Part shown: positions 1 through 7,979 of the stretch, in pieces
Layout of the letters: every line of letters begins with the position of its first letter
Numbering within the stretch: position 1 is the stretch's first letter
NCBI GenBank assembly: GCA_965198715.1
Contig: CBDAPV010000001.1
Span: 620,001-684,000 of the forward strand
Length of the DNA: 64,000 nt
Origin: RH-AL1 sp965198715
Lineage (GTDB): Bacteria; Pseudomonadota; Alphaproteobacteria; Rhizobiales; Beijerinckiaceae
Direction of reading: 5' to 3'
The notes under the pieces: model-generated
Seen by the model: the letters and a program-made list of their open reading frames with translations, nothing else
What the model was told of the DNA's origin: nothing
The model's database searches: none
Program-made: the position numbers and the translations under genes

Positions 1-587
1 ACACCGCGAGCGAGGCGGTCGCGGTGGCTGAACGGACCACGGCCACGATCGAGGATCTCGCCGTGTCCGTGCAGCGGATCGGCACGGTGGTTGAGCTCAT
101 CAACGGGGTCGCGAACCAAACCAACCTGCTGGCGCTCAACGCGACCATCGAGGCGGCACGCGCCGGCGAAGCCGGGCGCGGCTTCGCCGTGGTCGCCGCC
201 GAAGTGAAGACTCTGTCCAACCAGACATCGCAGGCGACCGAGGACATCCGCCGGCAGATCGAGGCGATCCGGGAGACGGCGGCGAAGGGCGTCGTCGCCA
301 TCGGTGAGATCGCGGCCACCGTCGGCGCGATGGCGCGCGTCGCTGTCGACATGGCGGGCGCGGTGGAGGCGCAGCGCGACAGCACGGAGGCGATGGCCTC
401 GGACACGGAGCGGACCGCGCAGGTCACGGCCGACGTGTCGAGTGAACTCGCCGTGCTGAGCGCCGGAGCGCTCACCACCGGTCGCGCCGCCACGGACCTG
501 TCCGGGGCCGCGCGGGCGCTCGCGGGACAGTCGGCCACGCTGCGCGAGGAGGCCAGACGCTTCGTCACCTCGGTGCGAGCGGGGTGA
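1..587 (+). CDS. Methyl-accepting chemotaxis protein, C-terminal part (cut by window edge)
   Basis: The reading frame is open from base 3, so only the C-terminal signalling region of about 194 residues is visible. It contains the conserved receptor hairpin tip (NQTNLLALNATIEAARAGEA, near window bases 115-175), where CheA and CheW dock, and flanking helical methylation-type heptads. It is nearly identical to the C-terminus of the complete receptor at 57335-58975, with a few substitutions (for example A for V before NQTN). Family knowledge: such proteins sense ligands through an N-terminal domain and control CheA kinase. Whether the left copy is full length upstream of the window is unknown. 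Confidence 0.9.
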   Translation, partial: TASEAVAVAERTTATIEDLAVSVQRIGTVVELINGVANQTNLLALNATIEAARAGEAGRGFAVVAAEVKTLSNQTSQATEDIRRQIEAIRETAAKGVVAIGEIAATVGAMARVAVDMAGAVEAQRDSTEAMASDTERTAQVTADVSSELAVLSAGALTTGRAATDLSGAARALAGQSATLREEARRFVTSVRAG

Positions 588-758
588 CGGCACTCAACCT
601 TTTGTTTCGCTCGCTCTTGGCGGCGCCAACACGGCATCAAACCTCTGGCTACAGCCCGGGCCCGATCAAGCAAGGACTTCGGCGTAATGGACGACGGGAG
701 GAAATGCCAATCTCGGCGGCATCACATCCTGACGCGAGGCTCGGCGCCCTGATCCGGA

Positions 759-959
759 TCAATGCTCTCGGCTAGTAGGTCGCCCGGCGAGCCGCAGGCC
801 GATTTCCTCAAGCTCTTCGGCCGCAGATTTGATGCGCAGAGCAATAGCCTGCACCTGTTCCGTCTCGTCGCTTGGTTCCATCTCGCTGCAAGCTTGCGCC
901 GTATCGGCGGCTAGCCTGATCAGATCGGCGATGCGAAGAAGCTCGAAAGGAGTCGGCAT
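759..959 (-). CDS. Small hypothetical helical protein (66 aa)
   Basis: A 66-residue protein beginning MPTPFELLRIADL, predicted mostly helical and acidic, with no membrane segment and no family I recognise. It is preserved as an open frame in both copies of the large repeat (second copy 60183-60398) with only a few substitutions, which argues mildly for a real gene. No convincing Shine-Dalgarno sequence precedes the ATG; a CT-rich run lies upstream. In the right copy an IS630-type insertion replaces the last four residues with nine others. It could be a fossil carried along by the duplication. Confidence 0.4.
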   Translation of the reverse strand: MPTPFELLRIADLIRLAADTAQACSEMEPSDETEQVQAIALRIKSAAEELEEIGLRLAGRPTSREH

Positions 960-1049
960 CGGGGCGAACAGAGAGAGAGAGAGCGCGTCTTTTTGCGACC
1001 GTTTTTGATCGTAGATTGAAACAGCTTACGTGTCGGGCCGCCGACAGCC

Positions 1050-1282
1050 TCAATCGCCTTCTTCCTCCTTAGCTAGCTTTGCGTGGAGGGCGAACCTGCG
1101 TCGGGCGAGCGGTCCCACCAGCGTGCCGCCGCACCATCCGGCGGCGAGGAAGCCGCCGCCCTTGCCGGAGGCTGCGCAAGCCAAGCCGACGCGCTCGATG
1201 ACGGTCGAAGCGACGCCGCGCCGGGCGAGGAAGTAGGCGATGGAGGCACCGATGATGCCGCGCCGCAGATCAGGACACGCAT
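1050..1282 (-). pseudogene. FAD-dependent oxidoreductase (DAO family), N-terminal fragment
   Basis: On the minus strand the gene starts MRVLICG and, after one missing base about 20 nt in, continues GIIGASIAYFLARRGV...VIERVGLACAASGKGGGFLAGW. This is the Rossmann GxGxxG FAD-binding start and the following conserved segment of a glycine/D-amino-acid-oxidase-like enzyme. Only about 77 of the usual roughly 400 residues remain before a stop at 1050, and the frameshift removes one glycine codon in the dinucleotide-binding loop. The same truncated and frameshifted form occurs at 60485-60717, so it was already dead when the block was duplicated. Confidence 0.75.
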
Positions 1283-1325
1283 GGCTCTGGCCGCAGGTGA
1301 TCGAAGCTTCCTAGGTCGGCTCTTA

Positions 1326-2258
1326 GAGCCCTTCCGAAAAGTTATTGAGTCCGATGAGTCGGTTGTGTTTCAAGGCGCGGTGGGAGGACACCGCGCATGT
1401 GGACAGAAGATCACCGTCGCGCCGCAGATCGTCGAGGGCTTCGGTATCCGAGCGATCTGACCGATGCCGAGTGGCAATTGGTCGAGCCGTTCATCCGTCC
1501 AGCCAAGCGAGGGGGCCGACCCCGTTCGGTCGATATCCGCGAGGTCTTGAACGCGATCTTCTACGTGCTCTCGACCGGTTGCCAGTGGAACGCCATGCCG
1601 TCCGATCTCCCGCCGCGTAGCACCGTTTGGGACTACCTCGATCTCTGGGAGTGGGACGGCACCATCGCCCGCATTCACGACGCGCTTTACGTCGGGAGCC
1701 GCGAGCGCTCCGGGCGCGACGCCAGTCCGACGACAGCGATCCTCGACGCACAGAGCGCCAGGGGCGCCGTAAAAGGGGGCGCTCGATCGACCCATCGGGA
1801 TACGATGCCGGGAAGAAAGTCCTCGGCCGCAAGCGCCACGTCCTCGTCGATACGCAAGGCTTGCTGCTGAACGTCGACGTCCATGCCGCCGATATCCAAG
1901 ACCGTGACGGCGCCGAAACACTGCTGCGGCAGGCTCGGCGGCGTTTCCCTTTCATCGAGCGTATCATTGCCGACGGTGGCTACGCCGGGCCGAAGATGAG
2001 TGCTCTCGTCGCCCGCACCGGTGACTGGACGCTCCAGATCGTGAAGCGCAGCGATGTTCGAGGCTTCGTCGTGCTGCCCAAGCGCTGGATCGTAGAACGC
2101 ACTCTGGCTTGGATCAGCCGAAACCGGCGTCTCTCTCGGGACTACGAACGCCACACTCGCATCGCTGTCGCATTCGTGAAGCTCGCCATGATCCGCATCA
2201 TGCTCAGACGCAGCGCCGTAACCTACCCATCGTGAATCATAAGTTCTCGGATGGGCTC
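1326..2258 (+). mobile_element. IS5-family insertion sequence, 933 bp
   Basis: Ends are imperfect inverted repeats, GAGCCCTTCCGAAAAGTTAT on the left and the complement GAGCCCATCCGAGAACTTAT on the right. The uninterrupted target is visible in the right repeat copy near 60753-60762 (ggctctgagacc). The flanks are TTA on the left and TGA on the right. They fit the TNA target pattern of IS5-type elements but are not identical, so one flank has mutated or the element was moved by recombination. It carries one transposase in two overlapping frames. Confidence 0.85.
1397..2235 (+). CDS. IS5-family transposase (two frames joined by -1 frameshift)
   Basis: Frame one (1397-1870) holds the N-terminal DUF4096-like domain (YPSDLTDAEWQLVEPF) and the first catalytic aspartate (AILDAQS). 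Frame two (to 2235) holds GYDAGKKVLGRKRH, the second aspartate (IIADGGYAG) and the catalytic glutamate (WIVERTLAWI). The frames overlap at A-AAA-GGG (1771-1777), read in frame one as gtA-AAA-GGG. This has the form of a -1 slippery heptamer, so production of a fused DDE transposase by programmed frameshifting is likely, as in some IS5-family groups. A simple inactivating frameshift is the alternative. Confidence 0.85.
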
Positions 2259-2416
2259 TGAGACCTCGGCCTTCAAAGTAACATCATGGGCTTTGCCGAC
2301 CGGACTACCGAGGCCGTCACGCGGTGCCCTCGCTCGCGCAGCGACTTCGACGGAGCTTTAGGGCAGGATCGAGCGGGCGATCGGCTTCTCGTTCGACGAC
2401 ATCTACGCGAAGTCGC

Positions 2417-2878
2417 TCATTTCGGCACGATGCGGTAGACGCGTCCGCGACCCTCGATCGCCTCGGACCCGATGTGCAGGCCGAGCCTTTTCCTGAGCGC
2501 GCCGGCGATGGCTCCGCGGACCGTGTGGGGCTGCCAGCCGAAGGCAGCGACGATCTCGGCGGTGCTAGCACCATCCGGAGCCTCGAGCATCGCGACGAGC
2601 TGCGCCTGCTTCGTCCCGGCGCGGCCCTGCTTCGGCTTGGTCTCCGCTGAGGCTGGCGGCGTGATGGCGGGGCCAAGTGCCAGGCGACCATCGTCGCCGA
2701 TGACGAGGGTCTGTTTGCTTGGCAGGCTGACGTTGATGGCGAGGCCCTTGGCCACCAGTGCGTCGCAGACCTTGCCGATGGCGCCGCCGCGGATATGCGC
2801 CGGCAGCGGCAGGATAGCGCCGTCAGGGCGTGCTGCAGCCGCGGTGAGAACAGCGGTCTGCGTGTCGGTGATCTTCAT
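2417..2878 (-). CDS. DUF3489 domain-containing protein
   Basis: A 153-residue protein starting MKITDTQTAVLTAA with a GGAGA ribosome-binding site nine bases upstream. The C-terminal half (about residues 85-150) has the DUF3489 signature: GTKQAQLVAMLEAPDGASTAEIVAAFGWQPHTVRGAIAGALRKRLG, a winged-helix-like segment. Family knowledge: DUF3489 proteins commonly sit beside serine recombinases on alphaproteobacterial mobile DNA, probably as DNA-binding accessory factors; that role is inference. It lies downstream of a truncated resolvase on the same strand. A close paralogue (60920-61378) sits in the same position in the right repeat copy. Confidence 0.85.
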   Translation of the reverse strand: MKITDTQTAVLTAAAARPDGAILPLPAHIRGGAIGKVCDALVAKGLAINVSLPSKQTLVIGDDGRLALGPAITPPASAETKPKQGRAGTKQAQLVAMLEAPDGASTAEIVAAFGWQPHTVRGAIAGALRKRLGLHIGSEAIEGRGRVYRIVPK

Positions 2879-3089
2879 CGTGGATCTCCAGCAACTTGCC
2901 GCCAGGCGGCGGGTCACTGGCGGAAGGTTCGCAGTCGCGCGCCCGCGGCTGGAACCTGCCTGCTCGCGGTCTCGAGGATCGAGCCGCCGCATCACACACG
3001 CTCTTCACGAGGCGCGATGCAAGCACTTGCGTGCCCATCGCCAAGTACATCGCTACTTCTCTCTCGCCTCCAGACCATGGCGCACGCGA

Positions 3090-3551
3090 TCAGAGGGCCG
3101 CGCGGCTCAAGGCGCGCATGACCGTTTGCGGATGCCACCGTCCGCCCGATGGTGTCGCGACGCCCAGCGTCGTCAGTTCGGCCGCGATCGCTCGGCAGGA
3201 CATGCCGCGCACCTTCATGTCGGCGAGCAGCGGCGCTAGTCCCCTCGCCCGCTCCAGCGCCTTCGACTTGTTCAGGACCGACAGGTGCTCGGCCCCGTAT
3301 CGCCCCAGCTTCACGCCTCGCGCCTTTGCGGCCTGCAGCGCATCCTTGGTACGAGCCGAGATCATCCGGCGCTCCTTCTCCGCGAGGGCGGCGTAGAGGT
3401 GCAGCATGAAAGGGTGGGCATCGCAGCCCAGCTCCGCGGCGATGAAGGGCACCCTGGAGGCCATCAGCCCGGCGATGAAGGCGACGTCGCGGGACAGCCG
3501 ATCGAGCTTGGCGACGAGGTTAACGCTGGGTAAAGTCAGCGAGGACGCCAT
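3090..3551 (-). pseudogene. Serine resolvase, N-terminally truncated
   Basis: The frame covers the second half of a small serine recombinase: KLDRLSRDVAFIAGLMASRVPF, the E-helix region KERRMISARTKDAL and a C-terminal helix-turn-helix (LTTLGVATPSGGRWHPQTV). The N-terminal strand with the nucleophilic serine (YIRVSTARQ in the paralogues at 3865 and 61583) is missing; unrelated sequence precedes residue 14. It therefore cannot catalyse strand exchange. It occupies the resolvase slot of the repeat block, and the break coincides with the arrival of the extra segment carrying the 64-residue membrane protein gene. Confidence 0.85.
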
Positions 3552-3608
3552 CAGGAAGGTCTGTTCCGACCCGTCCGGTAGTGTTGCGGTGAGCCAGTAG
3601 AGACGACT

Positions 3609-3803
3609 CTAGTGGGGCAAGAACGCCGGCACCTTCGGCGGGTTAAAATGCGGAAACGATGGAGGGTCCGGGGGAGGCTGCGGCGGCATTAACCGCTTGG
3701 CGCCAGTCGCCTCCAGAACAAGCGGTATGCCCACCTCGATCAGCAAAGAAAACCCGAGGCCGAACGCAAAGGCAATGACGACTTTGATTGCAACCCTCTT
3801 CAC
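3609..3803 (-). CDS. Small membrane protein, paralogue of 53660-53854 (64 aa)
   Basis: GTG start at 3803 preceded by a GAGGCGG-like ribosome-binding site. The protein begins VKRVAIKVVIAFAFGLGFSL, giving one N-terminal membrane segment of about 22 residues (FAFGLGFSLLIEVGIPLVL), and ends in a proline-rich tail (PPQPPPDPPSFPHFNPPKVP). The second copy at 53660-53854 has the same 64-residue length and about 85 percent identity by eye. Conservation of start, length and tail supports a real gene. Function is unknown; the topology suggests a small inner-membrane protein with a polyproline tail. Longer upstream starts are open but not conserved between the copies. Confidence 0.65.
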   Translation of the reverse strand: MKRVAIKVVIAFAFGLGFSLLIEVGIPLVLEATGAKRLMPPQPPPDPPSFPHFNPPKVPAFLPH

Positions 3804-3864
3804 GGATGGATCCGCCTCTCGCGGCTTGTTACGCGGCCTCAGCCCGATAGAAGGTCGGCGCGGC

Positions 3865-4536
3865 TCAGAGCGCGCATAACCGTCTGCGGATGCCACCTGC
3901 CGGTGTCGCGATGCCCAGGGTGGTCAGCTCGAGCGCGATGGCTCGCGATGACAGCCCGCGCACCTTAAAGTCGGCGAGCAGCGGTGCCAGGCTCCTCGCC
4001 CGCTCCTGCGCGTTTGCCTTGTTCAGGACCGAGAGGTACTCGGCGCCATGCCGCCCGAGCTTCACGCCTCGCGCCTTCGCCGCCCGCAGCGCATCCTTCG
4101 CTCTAGCCGAGATCATCCGGCGCTCCTTCTCCGCCAAGGCGGCGTAGAGGTGCAGCATGAACGGGTCCGCGTCGCAGCCCAGCTTCGCGGCGATGAACGG
4201 CACCCTCGAGGCCATCAGCCCGGCGATGAAGGCGACGTCGCGCGACAGCCGATCGAGCTTGGCGACGACGATGGAGCAGCGGGCTCGCTTTGCAGCTGCC
4301 AGGGCTGCCGCGACTTGCGGTCGACGCTCCAAGGCATCGGTGCCCTTGCCGGTCTCGACCTCGACGAACTCGTCCATGATGGCGAGACCCTCGCGCTCGC
4401 AGAACTCGGCGACGGCACGACGCTGCGCCTCCAAACCTAGCCCGGAGCGCCCCTGCCGAGCCGTCGACACGCGGATGTAGGCAATCGCTGCTCCGGCCAA
4501 TTGAACGCTCCCAATTTGCGTTTCGAGATATTTCAC
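3865..4536 (-). CDS. Small serine recombinase (resolvase) with frameshifted tail
   Basis: The resolvase catalytic domain is complete: YIRVSTARQGRSGLGLEAQ contains the nucleophilic serine, KLDRLSRDVAFIAGLM supplies conserved arginines, and KERRMISARAKDAL is the E helix. I chose GTG 4536 (VKYLETQIG) because a perfect 18-bp inverted repeat lies just upstream; an in-frame ATG at 4587 is the alternative. Compared with the intact relative at 61583, a 7-base deletion near 3890 shifts the frame and replaces the last 16 or so residues, part of the DNA-recognition helix, with IRRRLCAL. Catalysis may survive but DNA recognition may be weakened. Likely role: site-specific resolution or inversion at the adjacent palindromic element. 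Confidence 0.8.
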   Translation of the reverse strand: MKYLETQIGSVQLAGAAIAYIRVSTARQGRSGLGLEAQRRAVAEFCEREGLAIMDEFVEVETGKGTDALERRPQVAAALAAAKRARCSIVVAKLDRLSRDVAFIAGLMASRVPFIAAKLGCDADPFMLHLYAALAEKERRMISARAKDALRAAKARGVKLGRHGAEYLSVLNKANAQERARSLAPLLADFKVRGLSSRAIALELTTLGIATPAGGIRRRLCAL

Positions 4537-4563
4537 GGATCTTCGCTTTCGCCCGCTAAGACA

Positions 4564-4581
4564 CGCTCGTTTCAACGAGCG
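4564..4581. promoter_or_regulatory. Perfect 18-bp inverted repeat upstream of resolvase
   Basis: CGCTCGTT-TC-AACGAGCG lies 27 bases upstream of the resolvase GTG start. The identical palindrome stands in the same position before the right-copy resolvase (62303-62320). Position and conservation suggest an operator or a recombinase-binding half of the resolution site. The choice between these is inference. Confidence 0.5.
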
Positions 4582-4697
4582 ATGCAAGCGACCGGGTCAA
4601 TTGGGCGTTTGAAGTCGATTGAAGCGAGGTATTTACACGGGCAGATCGAAATTGCTTTTTGTTAAAAGGTAAAAGCGGCCCGCAAACAGCCGGCTGA

Positions 4698-4843
4698 AGG
4701 TTGATTTGAGTTGATGTGACTTTCCCCGCAGAGGGGAAAACCCCCTTTGGGGTGTCAAATCAACCTGCGCGCGGACCCAAAATCAACCCGCGCGGGAGGC
4801 AGGCGGGAGCAGACACTCGCGGACGCTCGTTTGCCAGTGACAC
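4698..4843. repeat. Conserved palindromic element (candidate res site or iteron cluster)
   Basis: A perfect 12-bp inverted repeat, AGGTTGATTTGA (4698-4709) and TCAAATCAACCT (4755-4766), encloses two smaller hairpins: TTTCCCC-gcaga-GGGGAAA and ACCCC-cttt-GGGGT. The core GTTGAT recurs at least four times on both strands, including a second CGCGCGGGTTGATTTTG unit on the minus strand. The element recurs almost base for base at 62565-62716 and ends abruptly at the repeat boundary. Candidates are the resolvase crossover site, an iteron-like replication element or a structured RNA. I favour a res-like site because both copies lie upstream of a resolvase. Confidence 0.55.
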
Positions 4844-5193
4844 CAAAGTAAAGTACGAACACTATATTATGTTAGAACGCTTTTTTGCGCGGCGGACGAC
4901 CAACGTGGACGGACATGAGCGGCGGACATCGTCGCGCCGGCCTGGATCCGCCGGACGTCCGCGACGACCTATGGCGCGGCGACCGGATCTCTCTCGTACC
5001 ACGGCAGGCCGGAGGCGACCGTCGACAACGACATCCGTCAGGGTCTCGTTGGGTCCCGTGGGCTTTCGTTTGGATATCGAGGTCCTACCCGCAACCTGAT
5101 CCAAGGGAAAGCGCGAGCCTACGATCACGCCAACAGCATTGCCTCCGGAGGCGGTGGGGGTAATCTGGGCTGTCGTCGTTCGCAAAGGCTGTC
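4844..5193. other. No gene recognised
   Basis: This interval begins at the exact end of the large repeat. It holds a short AT-rich patch (about 4846-4885) and then GC-rich sequence with short overlapping frames on both strands. None has family-like motifs or a good ribosome-binding site. It may contain promoter sequence for the 5194 gene or eroded coding DNA. Confidence 0.5.
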
Positions 5194-7032
5194 ATGATCG
5201 TGTCGTTCCGCCGAAGCCGCCGCAACATCGAAGCCGTTGAGCCAGGCCCGGCGTCGCAACGTTCGGTGACCGACCTGATGATGCAGTTCGAGTCGATCGG
5301 CGCCGGCTGCGAGTTCGGTGTGGTCCAGCGATGTTGCGGCGCCGAGCCGCTCGATCTCCTGCGCTTCACCGGCTCGGCTGTCGCCAACCTCGTCCACCTT
5401 CTGGAGAGCGGGCTCGACGACTTCCTCTCGCCCGAAGACATCGGAATCGAGGTTCAGGAAGCCGACCGGGAGTACTTGGTGTTCAGTCGCGGTTACGGCG
5501 ATTTCCGCTCTCATACGCACGCGTTTGTCGAGCGCCACGACAAGGCCACGATCCTTACGCGAGAAACCAAGAAGGCCGGTTATCTTAAGCGGCGGTTCCT
5601 GTCCGACTGGAGTGACGCTGCCCGAGTTTACGTGCACTGCGGATGCGAGGACGAGGCCGCAATTTTGAAGCTGCACGCGGCGCTGCGTGTCCGATCCGAC
5701 TGCGTGCTATTGTGGGTGGTCATAGCGAGGTCGCCGCAAGAGCGTGGCCGGGTCGACGTTCTAGCTCCAGGATTGCTCAGGGGCTATGTGGCGCATCACG
5801 GGACTTTCGATAATGGACCACGTCTGGATCTGCCCGGCTGGGCGCTGGTCTGTCGAAATGCAATCGCGATCGTCCGTGGGCTAAGCGGCTCGTCGCCATC
5901 TGGGCCCAATCCAATCGCCGCCCAGTTCGCTTGGTCGCACGCGCCGGGCGGCGCGCTTCAATCAGGCCCGACACGCGGCCGCTGCCGCGTCCTTCACGCG
6001 ACCGCCTTCAGCGTGGCGGTTGGCCAGGTTCGCGTGACGGCCAAGATCCCCGGCAAGACCCATTGCGTGTTCTCTGTTTGGGTGCGCCTCGCCGCCTCTT
6101 TCGAGGGTCGCAACATGATTTTGACCGCGGATGACGTGGTTCTCGTCAATTCTAGGCGAGCTGACCTTTCGCTGTGCGAGACCTGGCAGCAGATCTGGAT
6201 CATTGTGAGAGCAGTCGAGCCGAAAGAGCTTCTGCACATTTCGCTCTACGTCGAAGCGACAAAAGGATCGGAATTCGCCTTCGGAGGCTGGCAGTTCGAG
6301 GAAGGTGGCATTCCCGACGAGAGCCTTCTGCCGACCGAAGCCGCATTGACCGAGGAACTTGGCCCGGGAGGGATGAAGCCACCTCTTTCGCAGCCGGTCA
6401 GGAGTTGGGCGGCAAGAGCCCTGGTGCGGGCCGCGAGCCGCGTTCAGCCTCCAGAGCCGTCCACACCGCCCTCTCTGGACGAGATGACCGCGAACGGTTT
6501 CCTGGCCGCGGCAAACAGCATGTTCGCCGCCACGCTGTTCGACGAGGCCGACAGCCTCCTGCGTGCCGGGATGATCCTCTTCCCTTGGCAGGCCGAAATC
6601 TTCACACACTATGCTTTGTGTGCTGAACTTCGTGGCAGTTCCATCGAAGCCGTCGACCGGTGGCAGAACGTGGTGGATTTCTTTCCGCAATTCGCGCTGG
6701 GACATTACCGTCTCGCCGAGAGCATGGAAAAGTGCGGCAAAGTCGATCGCGCGCTCGCGATCATTGAATGCGCCCTGCCAAACCACGGCAACGATGTCAT
6801 CATGGTCGCAGTGTCGGCCCGCGTCTATGCCGTAGCCCAGCAATGGGGGCTGGCTGTTGCATTGTGGGATCGGGCGATTGCCATGACCGGCGCGCGGCCG
6901 GAATGGCGCGACGCGCGAGCCGCCGTCGCCGAGCGGGCAGCCTTGATCCTTTCGGACGCCGACCCTACCGGGCTCTTTCCCGCGGCTGAGGTTCTGCGAC
7001 CAAGGCGTGAAATTGCGTTTCCCGAGACCTGA
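5194..7032 (+). CDS. Multidomain hypothetical: glycan-locus-type N-domain, CBM-like domain, TPR-like C-terminus
   Basis: A 612-residue soluble protein without signal peptide or membrane segment. Residues about 30-215 carry a pattern I associate with an uncharacterised family near surface-polysaccharide genes (FESIGAGCEFGVVQR, EPLDLLRF). Residues about 250-380 look like a beta-sandwich carbohydrate-binding domain; WQQIWIIVRAVE...ISLYVEATKGSEFAFGGWQFEEGG has the usual W-x-x-W strand and closing F-x-x-G-W-Q-F-E-x-G pattern. Residues about 430-560 contain TPR-like helical pairs (LFDEADSLLRAGMILFPWQ, FALGHYRLAESMEKCG). Two tiny membrane protein genes follow. A role in glycan modification or secretion is inference; no enzymatic motif is certain. 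Confidence 0.65.
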   Translation: MIVSFRRSRRNIEAVEPGPASQRSVTDLMMQFESIGAGCEFGVVQRCCGAEPLDLLRFTGSAVANLVHLLESGLDDFLSPEDIGIEVQEADREYLVFSRGYGDFRSHTHAFVERHDKATILTRETKKAGYLKRRFLSDWSDAARVYVHCGCEDEAAILKLHAALRVRSDCVLLWVVIARSPQERGRVDVLAPGLLRGYVAHHGTFDNGPRLDLPGWALVCRNAIAIVRGLSGSSPSGPNPIAAQFAWSHAPGGALQSGPTRGRCRVLHATAFSVAVGQVRVTAKIPGKTHCVFSVWVRLAASFEGRNMILTADDVVLVNSRRADLSLCETWQQIWIIVRAVEPKELLHISLYVEATKGSEFAFGGWQFEEGGIPDESLLPTEAALTEELGPGGMKPPLSQPVRSWAARALVRAASRVQPPEPSTPPSLDEMTANGFLAAANSMFAATLFDEADSLLRAGMILFPWQAEIFTHYALCAELRGSSIEAVDRWQNVVDFFPQFALGHYRLAESMEKCGKVDRALAIIECALPNHGNDVIMVAVSARVYAVAQQWGLAVALWDRAIAMTGARPEWRDARAAVAERAALILSDADPTGLFPAAEVLRPRREIAFPET

Positions 7033-7129
7033 GCAGAGTGAAACTTTATGCGTCCGGCCGTCGCGCCCTATCTGACCGCAGAGATCGTCATCTTGTGCCG
7101 CGGCACGCTCTCAAGAGGAAGGCCGACCC

Positions 7130-7264
7130 ATGCACATGTTCGACTGGATCTTCTTCGCCATAATGATCCCGATCCCGGCTCTTCTCGCCTGGGACATGTA
7201 TTTGAACCGGCCATCAGCGCAGCGTAAACGGTCCGCCTTGGTCGACGGCGGCATCAAGAGGTAG
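7130..7264 (+). CDS. Small membrane protein (44 aa)
   Basis: The ATG at 7130 follows a strong GAGGAAGG ribosome-binding site. The peptide starts MHMFDWIFFAIMIPIPALLA, one hydrophobic segment, followed by a basic C-terminal tail (NRPSAQRKRS). Length and topology resemble small inner-membrane peptides, with the tail probably cytosolic. No family is recognised. It lies about 100 bases after the 5194 gene and before a second 44-residue membrane peptide. Confidence 0.55.
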   Translation: MHMFDWIFFAIMIPIPALLAWDMYLNRPSAQRKRSALVDGGIKR

Positions 7265-7352
7265 GGGGCTTGCGCCGCCAGGCCCCTGCGTGTCATCCCA
7301 TCCTACGGGATGAGCCGATCGAAGTGTGACGCTGCGCACGGAGCCGAGTTTC

Positions 7353-7487
7353 ATGAAGAAGCAGCGCAGAAGCATCCAACCCAAGCCGAAGCCGATTGAG
7401 CCGAGGCTCTTCATCGCGATCATTGCATCGGCAGTTTTCGCAGGCGTCTTTGTGGGACTCGTCGTCAGCGGCCATCATGGGGGATAG
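7353..7487 (+). CDS. Small membrane protein (44 aa)
   Basis: A 44-residue frame with a basic N-terminus (MKKQRRSIQPKPKPIEPR) and one hydrophobic segment (LFIAIIASAVFAGVFVGLVV), ending SGHHGG. The charge pattern predicts N-in topology. The ribosome-binding site is weak (GAGCCGAG, 4-11 bases upstream). A GC-rich hairpin begins at the stop codon, consistent with the end of a small transcription unit. Function unknown. Confidence 0.5.
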   Translation: MKKQRRSIQPKPKPIEPRLFIAIIASAVFAGVFVGLVVSGHHGG

Positions 7488-7509
7488 AGCGGCCTGCGCC
7501 GGGCCGCTC
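7487..7509 (+). terminator. Hairpin after small membrane gene
   Basis: GAGCGGCC and GGCCGCTC form a perfect 8-bp stem around a 7-base loop, starting at the last base of the preceding stop codon. Only a weak T-rich run (gcttt) follows, so intrinsic termination is plausible but not certain. Confidence 0.5.
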
Positions 7510-7979
7510 CGCTTTGGTTCGTCGCCACGTGACTATGGTATGCTGAGGATGCGGGCGCCCCGGGTTGTCCTTCTCGATCTCTGCCTTCGTGGCGTCGTCC
7601 ACGGGACTGGAGAACAGGCGTCCTCGCGCCTTGGCCGTGGTCAGGGCGTACCAAGCGCCATTCACGACGTTATACGCTTCCGAAAGGCGAGACTATAGTC
7701 CGTCCTCGTCATCCTGGCGGCGAGCGTTTTCCTCGAAGCATTTCTCAACCAGGGCAGCGTTGACTCTGCCGCACTGGCTTGTGGGCGAGCCGCCTTGTTA
7801 GCGGAGCCACTCGCCGACGACTACGCGAGCGCGGCGATGGTCTACCGGGCGCTTCACTGGTCCGAGTACGTCGCAGGCTCTCCTTAAGAGTGTCTTTGTC
7901 TGCATCGATTGTATAAGTGATATTGAAGTCGTTAGATAAAAGCCATTTCTCTGTCTTCTAAACAAAGCGAGCATTAAAC
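7510..7979. other. No confident gene; possible eroded minus-strand ORF
   Basis: A minus-strand frame (about 7465-7689) reads YNVVNGAWYALTTAKARG and KAEIEKDNPGRPHPQHTIV. Its composition looks protein-like, but it overlaps the 44-residue gene, has no ribosome-binding site and matches nothing I know. The remainder shifts from GC-rich to AT-rich near 7900, which marks the edge of the AT-rich island. Confidence 0.35.

Larger units (their letters stand above)
1..4843. repeat. Left copy of a large imperfect direct repeat
   Basis: This block matches 58388-62716 in the same orientation and gene order: receptor 3' end, 66-residue protein, FAD-oxidoreductase fragment, DUF3489, resolvase, palindromic element. 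Differences from the right copy are an IS5-type element at 1326-2258, a short diverged patch near 2390-2420, and an extra segment at about 3520-3870 that truncates one resolvase and brings a 64-residue membrane protein gene. The right copy instead carries an IS630-type element. Each copy therefore preserves the empty target site of the other's IS. The homology runs off the left window edge and ends at 4843. Confidence 0.9.

Noticed and set aside
5962..6843. Long minus-strand open frame (293 aa)
   Set aside because: It lies antisense to the coherent 612-residue gene, has His/Arg-rich shadow composition and shows no motif; long antisense frames are expected at this GC content.
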